From Sulfitobacter sp. W027 (GTDB lineage Bacteria > Pseudomonadota > Alphaproteobacteria > Rhodobacterales > Rhodobacteraceae), in assembly GCF_025143985.1 (NCBI RefSeq), contig NZ_CP083564.1:2697001-2761000 (forward strand): a stretch of DNA of 64,000 nt. The letters run 5' to 3'. This document shows positions 33,376-42,961 of the stretch, piece by piece. The translations under genes were made by a program, and so were the position numbers. A model generated the notes under the pieces. The model was not told the origin of the DNA and made no database searches. It worked only from the letters and a program-made list of their open reading frames with translations. Positions within the stretch are counted from its first letter, which is position 1. The number at the start of each line of letters is the position of its first letter.

Positions 33376-34986
33376 TCAAGCCGCCCGCCAGTCCGAAGTT
33401 ATCATGCGCGCGCATTTCTCACCGATCATCATTGAAGGCGCGTTGGTATTGCCGCCGATCAACATGGGCATGACCGAAGCATCACCGATCCGGAGGTTGG
33501 CCAAACCGTAAACCTTGAGGGTATCGGAATTAACCACTGCCATTGCGTCATGTCCCATCTTCGCGGTGCCAACAGGATGGTACACGGTTAAGGCCTCCGC
33601 GCGCAGATAGGCAAGAATATCAGCATCGTTTTTGACATCGGATCCGGGTAGTATTTCACTCCCTTCAAGATCAGCCATTGGCCCCGCCGCAAAAATACGG
33701 CGCGCCAATTTAATACCTTCGACCAAGACTTCCGCATCTCGACTGTGAGAAAAAAAACGATGGTCAATTAAGGGCACCAGTTCGCCTTGTTCCCGTCCAA
33801 CTGTAATCTGTCCGACGGACTGGGGCCGAAGGACGCAGGTATGAACTGCAAATCCATGCCCCCACTCAATCAGTCGCCCGCGGTGACTGCGATAGCCAGG
33901 AACGAAATGGAACTGCACGTCCGGTAGTTCATCAGCGAGAGGGGTTTTGGCAAACCCGCCCGCGACGACATAGTTGGTCGAAAGCTCGCCCTTCCGTTTG
34001 CTACCAAAGGCAAATGGCGCACTTATTAGTCGCCGCCAGTTCGCAAACGAAAGCCCCAGAGTGCGCGCTGATGGACTACGCACGGTGATCATCCCATCTA
34101 CGTGATCGCGTAGGTTGCGACCAACCCCCGGCAGATCGTGTAGAACCTCCACACCTGCTCCCTTTAGCACGTCAGCAGGCCCGATTCCGGATTGCATCAA
34201 AGCCATCGGCGTACCAATAGCGCCTGCGCTCAAGATCACTTCGCCCGCGCAGGTAACCTCAACAATTTTGTCGTTCCGCTTAAGCGCGACGCCGGTCACC
34301 CGCCCATCTTTGATCACAAGCTTCGTCAGTTCGGTTCCTGTCCACACTTCCAGATTCTTCCGGTGTAGGACGGGTTGGAGAAAAGCATTGTAGGACGAGA
34401 AGCGCAGTCCGTTTTTTTGGTAACGTTATATATTCCAAGACCGAGCTGAGAAGGTCCGTTGAAGTCCATGTTATGCGGCAACTGTAGCGTCTCCCCCGCC
34501 CTAATGAACTGATCGCAGACAGGGTTCGGGTCGGTAGGGTTGCTGACGTGCCGTTCGCCATTACTGCCATGAAAGTCCGTCGATTGTCCTATGGTGTTGC
34601 ACTCAAGGTCTTTAAAGATCGGCAGTACGTCGTTCCACCCCCCATCCCTCGCAGCCAAGGTCGCGCCACTCGTCATAGTCTTGCGCCGCGCCGCGAATAT
34701 AGAGCATCGAGTTCATGGAGGACGATCCGCCGAGCATCTTGCCCCGATTAACTGGAATACGCCTGTCGTTTAATTCGGGCTGTGGCGTACCGACATATCC
34801 GTAATCAAAGCGCTTGCGGCCATACATCGCAAGGATACCAGCAGGAAGTTTGACGCGAGGATCGCTTTGTCCGCCGCCCGCTTCCACCACTAAGACACGC
34901 GTCTTGGATTGAACGGACAGACGGTTTGCCAAGACGCATCCTGCCGATCCGGCGCCAATAATGATGTAGTCAAAGCTCTGCGTCAT
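33376..34986 (-). pseudogene. GMC-family oxidoreductase, two homopolymer frameshifts
   Basis: Three consecutive frames make one choline-dehydrogenase-like GMC flavoprotein: FDYIIIGAGSAGCVLANRLS and GKMLGGSSSMNSMLYIRG in the first (34986-34612), DVLPIFKDLECNTIG and LGLGIYNVTKK in the second, and NLEVWTGTELTKLVI through YHPVGTAKMGHD with the catalytic His/Asn end in the third. The breaks are at a six-C run (34638-34643, one base too many) and a seven-T run (34412-34418, one too few). Repaired length would be about 536 residues. If the indels are real, the gene is dead; if they are base-calling errors, it is an intact alcohol oxidase. Confidence 0.8.
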
Positions 34987-36619
34987 GGGTAATTTTTCCG
35001 TCACAAATTGTTAGAGAGATGCGCGCGGCGTCTTTGTCCTGCGCCAGATCGTCGAGGCTGCCATCTATCAAGACCAGATCCGCCACGAACCCTTCTTGCA
35101 GCGCCCCCCGACAATCCTCCGTGAAGTCCGCATAGGCACCACCGGTGGTGTAGGCCAAAAGGCATTCTTCAAGACTGATCCTCTGATCTGGCGTGTCTGG
35201 CCCCCAAGGCTTACGGGCAAGCGCACAATGGATTGCGTAAAGCGGAGATAGGGGAGAGACAGGCCAATCTGTTCCAAAAGCAAGCGGGATATCGCGGTCG
35301 CGGATCATCCTCCATGGGAAGGCCGTATCCCACCGCCCGCGCCCCATGATCGTTGTCGTCGGCTCCAACGGCAATCCAGCAGAACCCGGCGGATGGACCG
35401 GCTGCATTGATGCGACAATACCAAGCGGTTTAAGCCGATCCAGATCAGGGGAAGTAATAGTGTCGATATGTTCAATGCGATGGCGGCTGTCTCGCTTGCC
35501 ATTTTTCTTTTGTGCAGCTTCGTAGCCATCAATAGTTGCGCGCACTGCGCCGTCCCCTACCGCATGGGTCGCCATCTGAATTCCTCGTTTATCCGCCGCA
35601 ACGCAGATGGCGTTAAATACTTCTGGTGCGATCAATGGTTCGGACCGAAAGCCAGCCCGTTCAGGATAATCGGACACAGTTAGGGCAGTCCAAGTGTCGT
35701 AAACGCCATCAAGGAACAATTTGATACGACCAAAATGCAGCCAGCCCCGCACCTCCTCACCGAAGAGATCAATGCGGTCGACCCCTTCAGGGCCATCCTT
35801 CTCAACCAGTTTTAAAGGTAAGCTGACCCGCACAGGCATCTCCCCTGCCTGTGCCAAGTCGCGCATTAGTCCGGCCTGATAGGGGTTGCCGTCCATATTC
35901 ACAGCTGAGGTGATACCATGCTGTGCGCAATAGAGCCCAGCCCGCCGAATTAAGGCCTGATCATGGGCGCGGCTTTCCTCAGCAACTGGTTCTATACCAG
36001 TATTGTCGAGGCTGTCTCGCCCCTGCAAATCCGTCAGGTTTTGGATATAGCGCATGGCTTCGAATTCGCGCAATTCGCCCGTGGCCAGCCCGTCGTTCCC
36101 CATGACTACTTCGGCCCCCTGCCCGACGTCGGCACCATGCAAAATACCAGCGAGTTCAAGAGCACGGGTGTTAGCCCAAGCACAATGCAGGTCAACTGCC
36201 AGCATGCAGATCGGCCGGTTCGGGGAAATTCTATCTAAAAGGTGCCGGTCAGGGCGCGCGTTATCACCGACGATTGTGTAATTTGCAGAAAAACCGGTCA
36301 AGATACCCTTGCCAGGATTTTTCTTGATGAATGCCTGAAAAGCCGCATTCAACGCGTCAAACCCAAATACATCGGTCAAATTCAGCATTGAAAGCGTCGC
36401 GCCGCCCATAAAAAGATGCAGGTGACTTTCGATAAAGCCCGGCAACAGCTCACGACCTTGGGCGTCGATCATTCGGGTCGCAGTCCCTGCCTGAGCACAG
36501 ATGTCAGCGTCCGTTCCCCGCGCAACGATCTGACCTGATTTTATGGCCAGCGCAGTGGTCCCGGGGGGCGCAAAGATTGACCGAATTTTCACGTTGAAGA
36601 TACAGAGATCGACCGACAT
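34970..36619 (-). CDS. YtcJ-type metal-dependent amidohydrolase
   Basis: A 549-residue amidohydrolase_3 family enzyme. Metal ligands HLH in GFIESHLHLF, a glycine-rich centre, HAVGDGAVRATIDGY and HRIEHIDTI with later metal His residues, and GTDWPVSPLSP with the catalytic Asp. Members hydrolyse amides, formamides or cyclic imides in the cytoplasm. It lies 50 bases after the Pot-type binding protein and overlaps the start of the GMC gene. In the proposed pathway it could open a cyclic or formyl amide, but the substrate is unproven. ATG 36619 chosen over the longer frame. Confidence 0.85.
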   Translation of the reverse strand: MSVDLCIFNVKIRSIFAPPGTTALAIKSGQIVARGTDADICAQAGTATRMIDAQGRELLPGFIESHLHLFMGGATLSMLNLTDVFGFDALNAAFQAFIKKNPGKGILTGFSANYTIVGDNARPDRHLLDRISPNRPICMLAVDLHCAWANTRALELAGILHGADVGQGAEVVMGNDGLATGELREFEAMRYIQNLTDLQGRDSLDNTGIEPVAEESRAHDQALIRRAGLYCAQHGITSAVNMDGNPYQAGLMRDLAQAGEMPVRVSLPLKLVEKDGPEGVDRIDLFGEEVRGWLHFGRIKLFLDGVYDTWTALTVSDYPERAGFRSEPLIAPEVFNAICVAADKRGIQMATHAVGDGAVRATIDGYEAAQKKNGKRDSRHRIEHIDTITSPDLDRLKPLGIVASMQPVHPPGSAGLPLEPTTTIMGRGRWDTAFPWRMIRDRDIPLAFGTDWPVSPLSPLYAIHCALARKPWGPDTPDQRISLEECLLAYTTGGAYADFTEDCRGALQEGFVADLVLIDGSLDDLAQDKDAARISLTICDGKITHDAEL

Positions 36620-36669
36620 GAACTGCCCCCTGACGTGGATTGGAGGGCCGATGGCCCTCCGAAAATTTG

Positions 36670-37686
36670 TTACTGCAGAAGCTGGGTCCAGACCCGGGTC
36701 ACCAAATCCTGCGCGGCGGGCGAGCAACTGCGAGACATCTCGACCGGCACCTCGGGATAGAGGGCAGGCGCATTTTCTTTGGTGTATTTTTTATCGGCTT
36801 CGACGACCTCAAGCGGCGATGAATGTGCGTAGTAGTTCATTTGCGCGGTAGCATTCTCCGGCGTCGAAATGAATTCGATGAACTTAATGGCGTTGTCGCG
36901 GTTCGGCGCGCCTTTGGGGATCACGAGACTGTCGATCCAACCCACCAAGCCTTCCTTAGTCATCGCGTATTCAACCGGTGCCCCGTCGCCTTTTGCGCGA
37001 ACCACTTCACCGTCCCACCAGAAATGCGCGGCAACTTCACCAGAACTGAGGCGTCCTTCGATGTTGTCAGATGAATATGCTGCTACGTGTTCTTTCTGTG
37101 CCATGAGCAAGTCCAGCACCCGCTTCATCTCATCTGGGTCTTCCGAGCAGAAGGGTATCCCGAGATAGAGCTGTGCGGCGCCAATAACCTCGTCTGGGTA
37201 GGACAACATAGCGATTTTGCCTGCTAGATCGCTTTCCGGCTCGAAGAAATATTTGAGACTGTCGGTCGGGCCGTCGTATTCTGCGGTGTTTACGGCGAAA
37301 CCAGCAGAGCCGTAGGCTAACGGGATCGAATACTCCTGCGTTTCGTCCCACCATTGGTTGCGCCAGCGCTCGTCAATGGCGTCATAGGCATCGAGTTCAC
37401 TGGCCCCAAAGTCTTCGATCAGCTCCTCGTCGATCATGATGCGCAAAAAGTGCTGGGAAGGTGCCGCCAAATCGTAGCCAGAGGCGCCTGCCTGCAGCTT
37501 GGTTAGCAGGTCTTCGTTAGAGGTATAGCCATCTACACTGACATCAACGTCATATTCCTGGGAGAATTTTTCGATGAGTTCAGGCGCGATCGACTCAGAC
37601 CAGACGTAGAGATTTAGCTTACCTTCGGCCGCCGCTAAGGTGCCAAAGCAGAGCGCGATGGCCGTGGCTGAATAAAGTTTGTTCAT
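36670..37686 (-). CDS. Polyamine-type ABC transporter substrate-binding protein
   Basis: A 338-residue periplasmic protein of the PotD/PotF group with signal peptide (residues 1-20). LNLYVWSESIAPELIEKF and GYDLAAPSQHFLRIMIDE are typical. It would bind a cationic amine. Acidic residues suitable for amine contact (for example the Asp/Glu-rich DEELIEDFGASELDAYD) are present. Followed by the amidohydrolase and preceded by both permeases. Confidence 0.88.
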   Translation of the reverse strand: MNKLYSATAIALCFGTLAAAEGKLNLYVWSESIAPELIEKFSQEYDVDVSVDGYTSNEDLLTKLQAGASGYDLAAPSQHFLRIMIDEELIEDFGASELDAYDAIDERWRNQWWDETQEYSIPLAYGSAGFAVNTAEYDGPTDSLKYFFEPESDLAGKIAMLSYPDEVIGAAQLYLGIPFCSEDPDEMKRVLDLLMAQKEHVAAYSSDNIEGRLSSGEVAAHFWWDGEVVRAKGDGAPVEYAMTKEGLVGWIDSLVIPKGAPNRDNAIKFIEFISTPENATAQMNYYAHSSPLEVVEADKKYTKENAPALYPEVPVEMSRSCSPAAQDLVTRVWTQLLQ

Positions 37687-37718
37687 GTCATTCTCCAGTT
37701 AGACTTAGTTATGAAGCG

Positions 37719-38522
37719 TCAGTCATTGTTGTTCTGACCGTGAGCAGCCACGGACAGGGCAATCGTTGCAAGCAGGATCGAACCGATAATTAGCATGGTC
37801 GCGATTGCATTCAGTTCCGGTGACGTTCCGGCCCGAATGAGAGAAAAGATATAGACCGGCAACGTGGTCGTGCCGCCCGAACTAAGGAGGTTTGAAGTGA
37901 TGAAATCATCCATCGAAATCAAAAACGCCAGCATAGCCCCCGAGAACAGCCCCGGAAAAATCAGAGGTAATGTCACTCGGCGGAACACTGTCCAACGGGT
38001 GGCATAGAGGTCCATCCCGGCCTCTTCGAGGTCCAGTGACATGCCCTGAAGGCGCGCCCGTATCGGGAGGAAAGCGAATGGGGTGCAGAAGGCAGAATGC
38101 GCAATGACAAGCTTGAGCAGGCCGTTTTGCAACCCTATCAGCGAGAATAGGATCAACGTCGCGACGGCCAAGACAATCTCGGGCAGCAGCAGCGGCAGGT
38201 TGACCACAGTTTCCGATAGCTTGCGAAAGCGCACGCCTTTGCCACGAATGATTGCCAGCGCTGCAAGCAAGGCAATCGTTGTGGCCACCACGGTCGCAAT
38301 TCCCGCAACTATAAGCGAGGTTTTGAGCGCAGCCATTAGCGCGCTGTTGTTCATTGCAGAGCCGTACCACTTAAAGGAAAATTCGGTCCAAACACTGGTT
38401 ATACGGTTCGCGTTGAATGAATAGAGTACGACGATCAAAAGGGGCGCATAGAGATAAGCAAAGAAAGCGATGCTGAGCAGCCCCAACCCAGGGTAGCGTT
38501 TAACGTTATGGTGCCTATTCAT
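37719..38522 (-). CDS. Polyamine-type ABC transporter permease (PotC/PotI-like)
   Basis: A 267-residue inner-membrane protein with six helices and the ABC coupling motif EEAGMDLYATRWTVFRRVTL, which contacts the ATPase. Overlaps the first permease by 4 bases and precedes the binding protein. Confidence 0.88.
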   Translation of the reverse strand: MNRHHNVKRYPGLGLLSIAFFAYLYAPLLIVVLYSFNANRITSVWTEFSFKWYGSAMNNSALMAALKTSLIVAGIATVVATTIALLAALAIIRGKGVRFRKLSETVVNLPLLLPEIVLAVATLILFSLIGLQNGLLKLVIAHSAFCTPFAFLPIRARLQGMSLDLEEAGMDLYATRWTVFRRVTLPLIFPGLFSGAMLAFLISMDDFITSNLLSSGGTTTLPVYIFSLIRAGTSPELNAIATMLIIGSILLATIALSVAAHGQNNND

Positions 38523-39442
38523 TGCTTCATCTCCCTACGGGCGCTGCGGATCGCAATGGCAATCAGCACCAGCATCACGACCGTCAAAAGGGTGATGGCA
38601 ATTGCCGCCCCAAAGGGCCAATTGCGCCCGCCCCCGAACTGAAGCTGGATGAGCGACCCCATCATCATCTGTTTGCCACCGCCCATTAAGATCGGTTCCA
38701 GCACCGCCCCAAGGGCTGGCACGAAGACGAGAATGGCACCCGAGGCGATGCCGGGAGCGGTGAGCGGCAGGATAACGCGGCGCAGGGTAACCCAACGGTT
38801 GCCGTAGAGATCATGCGCCGCTTCGATCAGTGTGCCGTCGAGCTTTTCAATGGAGGCAAAAACAGGCAGCACCATTAGCGGGATATAGGTATAGACCATC
38901 GCTGCCAGCGTTGCGCCATCGTTATACATTAGCGTCATCCCCTCTGGCGCTCCGAAAAGGCCGAGGAACCGCGGGAGCGGGCCGCCCTTCCCGAGAATGA
39001 TCATCCAGGCATAGACCCGCAGGATCATTGACATCCAGAACGGCAGAGTGACCAGAAAAACGAGAATTGATTTGCGATGCCCAGGTTGGCTTGCAATCCA
39101 ATAGGCCACTGGAACTGCGAGGATTAGACAAAGGACCGTCGTGATAGCTGCCAACAGAATGGTACGAAAGATGATGATTAGATATTGCGCCGTAAATTCC
39201 ATCTCGCCAGTCCAGCCTTCGTTGAACATGATTTGGCGATAGCCAGTAAGATCGAATCCCCAATCGAACCCTCCGTAAGCCCCACGTGTCGCAACGGAAA
39301 CAGCCCCAACGATGAAGATGGGCAGGATCAGAGCGAAACCCATGATTAGCCAAGCGGGGAGTAGCCCAAGATAGGGGAGTTTGATTCCACGGCGACGGGC
39401 TCGTGGCAAAAGGGGGCTATGATGCGATGCGATATCAGTCAT
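38519..39442 (-). CDS. Polyamine-type ABC transporter permease (PotB/PotH-like)
   Basis: A 307-residue permease with about six helices and the coupling motif EAAHDLYGNRWVTLRRVILP. The N-terminus has a charged stretch (LLPRARRRGIKLPYL). Overlaps the ATPase gene and the second permease by 4 bases on each side. Confidence 0.88.
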   Translation of the reverse strand: MTDIASHHSPLLPRARRRGIKLPYLGLLPAWLIMGFALILPIFIVGAVSVATRGAYGGFDWGFDLTGYRQIMFNEGWTGEMEFTAQYLIIIFRTILLAAITTVLCLILAVPVAYWIASQPGHRKSILVFLVTLPFWMSMILRVYAWMIILGKGGPLPRFLGLFGAPEGMTLMYNDGATLAAMVYTYIPLMVLPVFASIEKLDGTLIEAAHDLYGNRWVTLRRVILPLTAPGIASGAILVFVPALGAVLEPILMGGGKQMMMGSLIQLQFGGGRNWPFGAAIAITLLTVVMLVLIAIAIRSARREMKQ

Positions 39443-40512
39443 GCAGCTAATACCCGCGCCGAAGTTTCAACAAAACCGACATTGACGATACCGCCTACCG
39501 GGATCACGTCCCCCTCTCGGGATGCATTGCGGCGCGAAGCCCGTATTTCAGCTCCCCCCGCTGAAAGGAGGTAATGCGTATATCCGCCCAAGTATTGCTT
39601 GCTTAACACCTTAGCTTCGAAATCAATCCCTTCAGCTTGGTCGCCCAAATTGAGCTTTTCAGGCCGGATCGACAGGGTCGCTTTTCCCAGTCCGATTGCC
39701 GCCGTCGAAGGCACAGTGATAACCTGTCCGAAGGGTGTACGGACGGTTGCTGTTTTCGAAGCGGTTTTCAAAACCTCAACATCAAGGAAATTCGTCTCGC
39801 CGATGAAATCGGCGACAAAGCGGTTGGCTGGGTCTTCGTAGATTTCCGACGGTGCGCCAAGTTGCTGGATTTCACCGCTACCCAGCACCGCGATACGGTC
39901 TGACATGTCCAGCGCCTCTTCTTGATCATGGGTCACGAAAACGAATGTGATACCGGTGTCGCGCTGTAGACTGCGTAACTCGTTGCGCATCGCCTGACGC
40001 AGCTTCAAATCCAACGCCGAGAGCGGTTCGTCCAGGAGCAGCACTTCCGGGTCTGGTGCGAGAGCGCGCGCCAACGCGATCCGCTGTCGCTGCCCGCCGG
40101 ACAATTGAGCCGGCTTGCGGTTTGCAAAGGCGTCCATATGCACCCGCTCAAGCATCTCGCCCACACGGCTACGAATTTTTGCTTTGTCCCAACCGAGGTT
40201 TTCCAACCCAAAGGCAACATTCTGCGAGAGGGTCATATGGGGAAACAACGCGTAACTTTGAAACACGGTATTCACCCGGCGCTTATGGGGCGGGATATCA
40301 ACGATATCGCGACCATGCAGTCTGATACTGCCGGTGTCTGGCGTCTCGAATCCCGCCATCATGCGCAACAGTGTGGTTTTTCCGCAGCCCGAAGGCCCTA
40401 GCATTGTGAAGAACTCATTTTCGCGGATATTAAAGCTAACGGAACGGAGCGCTTGGTAAGATCCAAAGTTCTTGGATACCGCGTTGACTTCGACTGCGTT
40501 TTGCTGGTTCAT
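39439..40512 (-). CDS. Polyamine-type ABC transporter ATP-binding protein (PotA-like)
   Basis: A 357-residue ATPase: Walker A GPSGCGKTT, signature LSGGQRQRIALARAL, Walker B VLLLDEPLSALD, switch His in VTHDQEEAL, and a C-terminal TOBE-like domain (residues about 285-355). ATG 40512 is used, as the upstream extension lacks a family match. First gene of the operon, divergent from a LysR gene with a 346-base gap. Confidence 0.9.
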   Translation of the reverse strand: MNQQNAVEVNAVSKNFGSYQALRSVSFNIRENEFFTMLGPSGCGKTTLLRMMAGFETPDTGSIRLHGRDIVDIPPHKRRVNTVFQSYALFPHMTLSQNVAFGLENLGWDKAKIRSRVGEMLERVHMDAFANRKPAQLSGGQRQRIALARALAPDPEVLLLDEPLSALDLKLRQAMRNELRSLQRDTGITFVFVTHDQEEALDMSDRIAVLGSGEIQQLGAPSEIYEDPANRFVADFIGETNFLDVEVLKTASKTATVRTPFGQVITVPSTAAIGLGKATLSIRPEKLNLGDQAEGIDFEAKVLSKQYLGGYTHYLLSAGGAEIRASRRNASREGDVIPVGGIVNVGFVETSARVLAA

Positions 40513-40858
40513 CCGGCTTCCCCAAGTTGCAAGTTCACGCCGCCCGACCTGCCATTTCACAAGCAGATGTGACGGTATTTAGCTATGTAGACGGCAAGTT
40601 CCGGAACCGATCAATGAGCACTTCTGGAAGGTATGCTTAGCCTATTCCTAATCCGCGGAGATATTCGGGCAAAACGCCTATGAAATAAGGCGATGTCAGC
40701 AAGAAATCTATAGCCTACGACCAGGGAGTATGCTCCTGCCTGCGTAAATATTGATCAATCCGGCCAATTGATTAGGCACAGTTGAAGTACCGCTTACGCA
40801 GCAAGTTTTTATCGTTTAGGTATGCCGGACGCACCGATCACTATAGCGGGTACAACCA
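40513..40858. promoter_or_regulatory. Divergent control region of the importer operon and LysR gene
   Basis: No gene. TTGATCAATCCGGCCAATTG at 40749-40768 followed by ATTAGG contains overlapping dyads (TTGATCAA and CCAATTG) of the T-N11-A kind LysR proteins favour. Likely holds both promoters; not further resolved. Confidence 0.4.
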
Positions 40859-41794
40859 ATGCCACTTCGATATACGTTCAGACAGTTGGAATATTTCGTC
40901 GCCGTTGGTGAAACTGGCAGTATCGCGGCGGCATCTCATCTTGTGAATGTCTCTTCCCCTTCTATATCCGCGGGTGTTTCGCAGCTAGAGGATGAACTTG
41001 GGGTCAAACTATTCGTTCGTCGCCATGCACAAGGCCTCACGCCGACTGCGGCCGGACGCCAATTGCTTGAACAGGCGAAATACGTCCTGCGCCAAGCAGC
41101 GGAAATACAAGATCTCGCCGGCGATCTTTCGGGTTTTATACGCGGCCCATTGTCGATCGGCTGCCTTAGTACTTTCGCTCAAACCGTGTTGCCCGGCCTG
41201 CGTCAGAGTTTTGTTAGTCAATATGAAGACGTCCGCATCACTCAAATAGAGGCCGATCAATCAGAACTCTTCAGCCTACTTCGCCAGGCAAAGATCGACG
41301 TCGCACTGACCTACGATTTGAGCCTGCCGCGGGACCTCCATTTCCTCCCGATCCTAGAACTACCGCCGCTCGTCGCCTTGAATGAAACCCATCCGCTAGC
41401 GGAGCTGTCAGAGATCACCGTTGAAGAACTGGCGTCACATCCAATGGTGTTATTGGACCTGCCTCATAGTTCAGATTACTTTCTGTCCTTCTTCGCAACC
41501 AAAGGTCTGCGTGCGAACATCGCCGAACGCACCCGTGACATGGCGGTCATGCGCGGCCTCGTGGCCAACGGCTTTGGGTTCTCCATTGTAAATTTCAGAC
41601 CTGCTAACGACCTTGCACCAGATGGCAAACCGCTGCGCTTTGTGCCCCTTGCAGGCGATCAACGTCCTATGAAGCTTGGTTTCTTGACAGGCAGCGATAC
41701 GGATCGAACGCAATTGCTCAAGACATTCTTAGCGCATGCCGAAAGCTGGATTGAAGGACGTGCGGACGCCCTGCTTGGGATTAAGTCTGCTTGA
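40859..41794 (+). CDS. LysR-family transcriptional regulator
   Basis: A 311-residue LysR protein: winged helix-turn-helix at residues about 8-65 (TFRQLEYFVAVGETGSIAAA, SISAGVSQLEDELGVKLFVR) and a periplasmic-binding-like effector domain from about 95. Divergent from the ABC operon and convergent with the M20 deacylase gene, overlapping that gene's 3' end by 66 bases. Probably regulates one or both amine-catabolic blocks with a pathway metabolite as inducer. Confidence 0.88.
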   Translation: MPLRYTFRQLEYFVAVGETGSIAAASHLVNVSSPSISAGVSQLEDELGVKLFVRRHAQGLTPTAAGRQLLEQAKYVLRQAAEIQDLAGDLSGFIRGPLSIGCLSTFAQTVLPGLRQSFVSQYEDVRITQIEADQSELFSLLRQAKIDVALTYDLSLPRDLHFLPILELPPLVALNETHPLAELSEITVEELASHPMVLLDLPHSSDYFLSFFATKGLRANIAERTRDMAVMRGLVANGFGFSIVNFRPANDLAPDGKPLRFVPLAGDQRPMKLGFLTGSDTDRTQLLKTFLAHAESWIEGRADALLGIKSA

Positions 41795-42961
41795 GACTGA
41801 ACCTTTGGTCATCCGCTTAAGCAGACGGTCCATCATCAGATCGCAGGTACCAAGCTGGTCGAGCTTAAGAAATTCATCAGCCTTATGCCCTTGACCCTCC
41901 ATGTTTCCCGGCCCGCAGACGATCGTAGGAATTCCGAGATTTGCGAAAAAACCTGCCTCGGTACCGAAAGGCACTTTCGTGAGACTATCGCTTTGAACGA
42001 GGTCCACCACGCGCTGCACTACTGCGCTGTCGTGGTCGATCTCCAAACCCGGATAGGTCGTGGTCACGGTTATGTCGATTCCGACGTCACTTGCCATTGC
42101 GCTATGCGCAGCAACAATCTGCGCCCTAGCCTTGTCGAGTAAATCCAGGAAATGTTGCAGGTCGTCATGTGGGAGGTGTCGCAACTCAAATTCGATATCA
42201 GCTTTCTCCGGCACAATATTCAGCGCCGTACCGCCTGTCAGCTTTCCCGCATGTACAGTAGAATAAGGAATATCATAAGCGCTGTCCTGTCCGGTTCCTC
42301 CGGCATATCCCTTCTGGATGTCCCTGAGTGCGCCAATAAAATCGGCGGCCAGATGAAGTGCATTTACATAGTACGGCGCAAGGGCCGAATGCCCCGCTAT
42401 ACCGCGACAACTTGCTAGCAACGCCGCCTTACCTTTATGTCCGGTTGCGGGAACCATTAAAGTAGGCTCCCCAACGATACACAAGTCTGGTGACCAGCCC
42501 AGATTTTCTAGCCCGGGCAGCATTTTGCGGATGCCCTGACAGCCGACTTCTTCGTCATAGGAGATCACCAACATCAATGGTTCTGCCAACGGCGTGTCGG
42601 CTACGCGCAGTGCAAACGACAACATTGAAGCGAGAAAGCCTTTCATGTCGGTGGTGCCGCGCCCGTAAAGCCTATCGCCGTCACGGGTCAACTTGAAAGG
42701 TGGGTATGTCCACTCCTGGCCCGCAACAGGCACAACGTCGCTATGCGCCGACAGGAGCACCCCACCCGGTCTCTCAGGGCCGATCCGCGCGACGAGGCCG
42801 GATTTCTCGCCCTCCGGATCGGGGATGCGCTGCGTGACAAAACCAGCATTGCTCAGCAGATCGTCAACATAGTCGATCAGCGCCAGATTGCTCTGAGCGC
42901 TGACCGTTGGAAAGGCGATCAACTGGTCAAGGATATCCAGCGTCGTCGCGTGGGGCTTCAT
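41729..42961 (-). CDS. ArgE/DapE-family (M20) deacylase
   Basis: A 410-residue metallohydrolase annotated by family as acetylornithine deacetylase. Metal and catalytic residues are in place: SAHSDVVPV, YGRGTTDMKGF, SYDEEVGCQ with the general-base Glu and GEPTLMVPATGHKGK, and the final His in EGQGHKADEF. The C-terminal tail of about 25 residues is extra and basic. It is the last gene of the flavoprotein operon, overlapping the flavoprotein stop. In this setting it could remove a formyl or acyl group from an aspartate or diamine; its position far from arginine genes argues against a biosynthetic role. Confidence 0.85.
   Translation of the reverse strand: MKPHATTLDILDQLIAFPTVSAQSNLALIDYVDDLLSNAGFVTQRIPDPEGEKSGLVARIGPERPGGVLLSAHSDVVPVAGQEWTYPPFKLTRDGDRLYGRGTTDMKGFLASMLSFALRVADTPLAEPLMLVISYDEEVGCQGIRKMLPGLENLGWSPDLCIVGEPTLMVPATGHKGKAALLASCRGIAGHSALAPYYVNALHLAADFIGALRDIQKGYAGGTGQDSAYDIPYSTVHAGKLTGGTALNIVPEKADIEFELRHLPHDDLQHFLDLLDKARAQIVAAHSAMASDVGIDITVTTTYPGLEIDHDSAVVQRVVDLVQSDSLTKVPFGTEAGFFANLGIPTIVCGPGNMEGQGHKADEFLKLDQLGTCDLMMDRLLKRMTKGSVSSRLNPKQGVRTSFNPAFGMR

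Noticed and set aside
41729..42961. Reading the M20 enzyme as arginine-biosynthetic ArgE
   Set aside because: No other arginine gene is present and it sits at the end of an amine-oxidation operon, so only the family assignment is kept.
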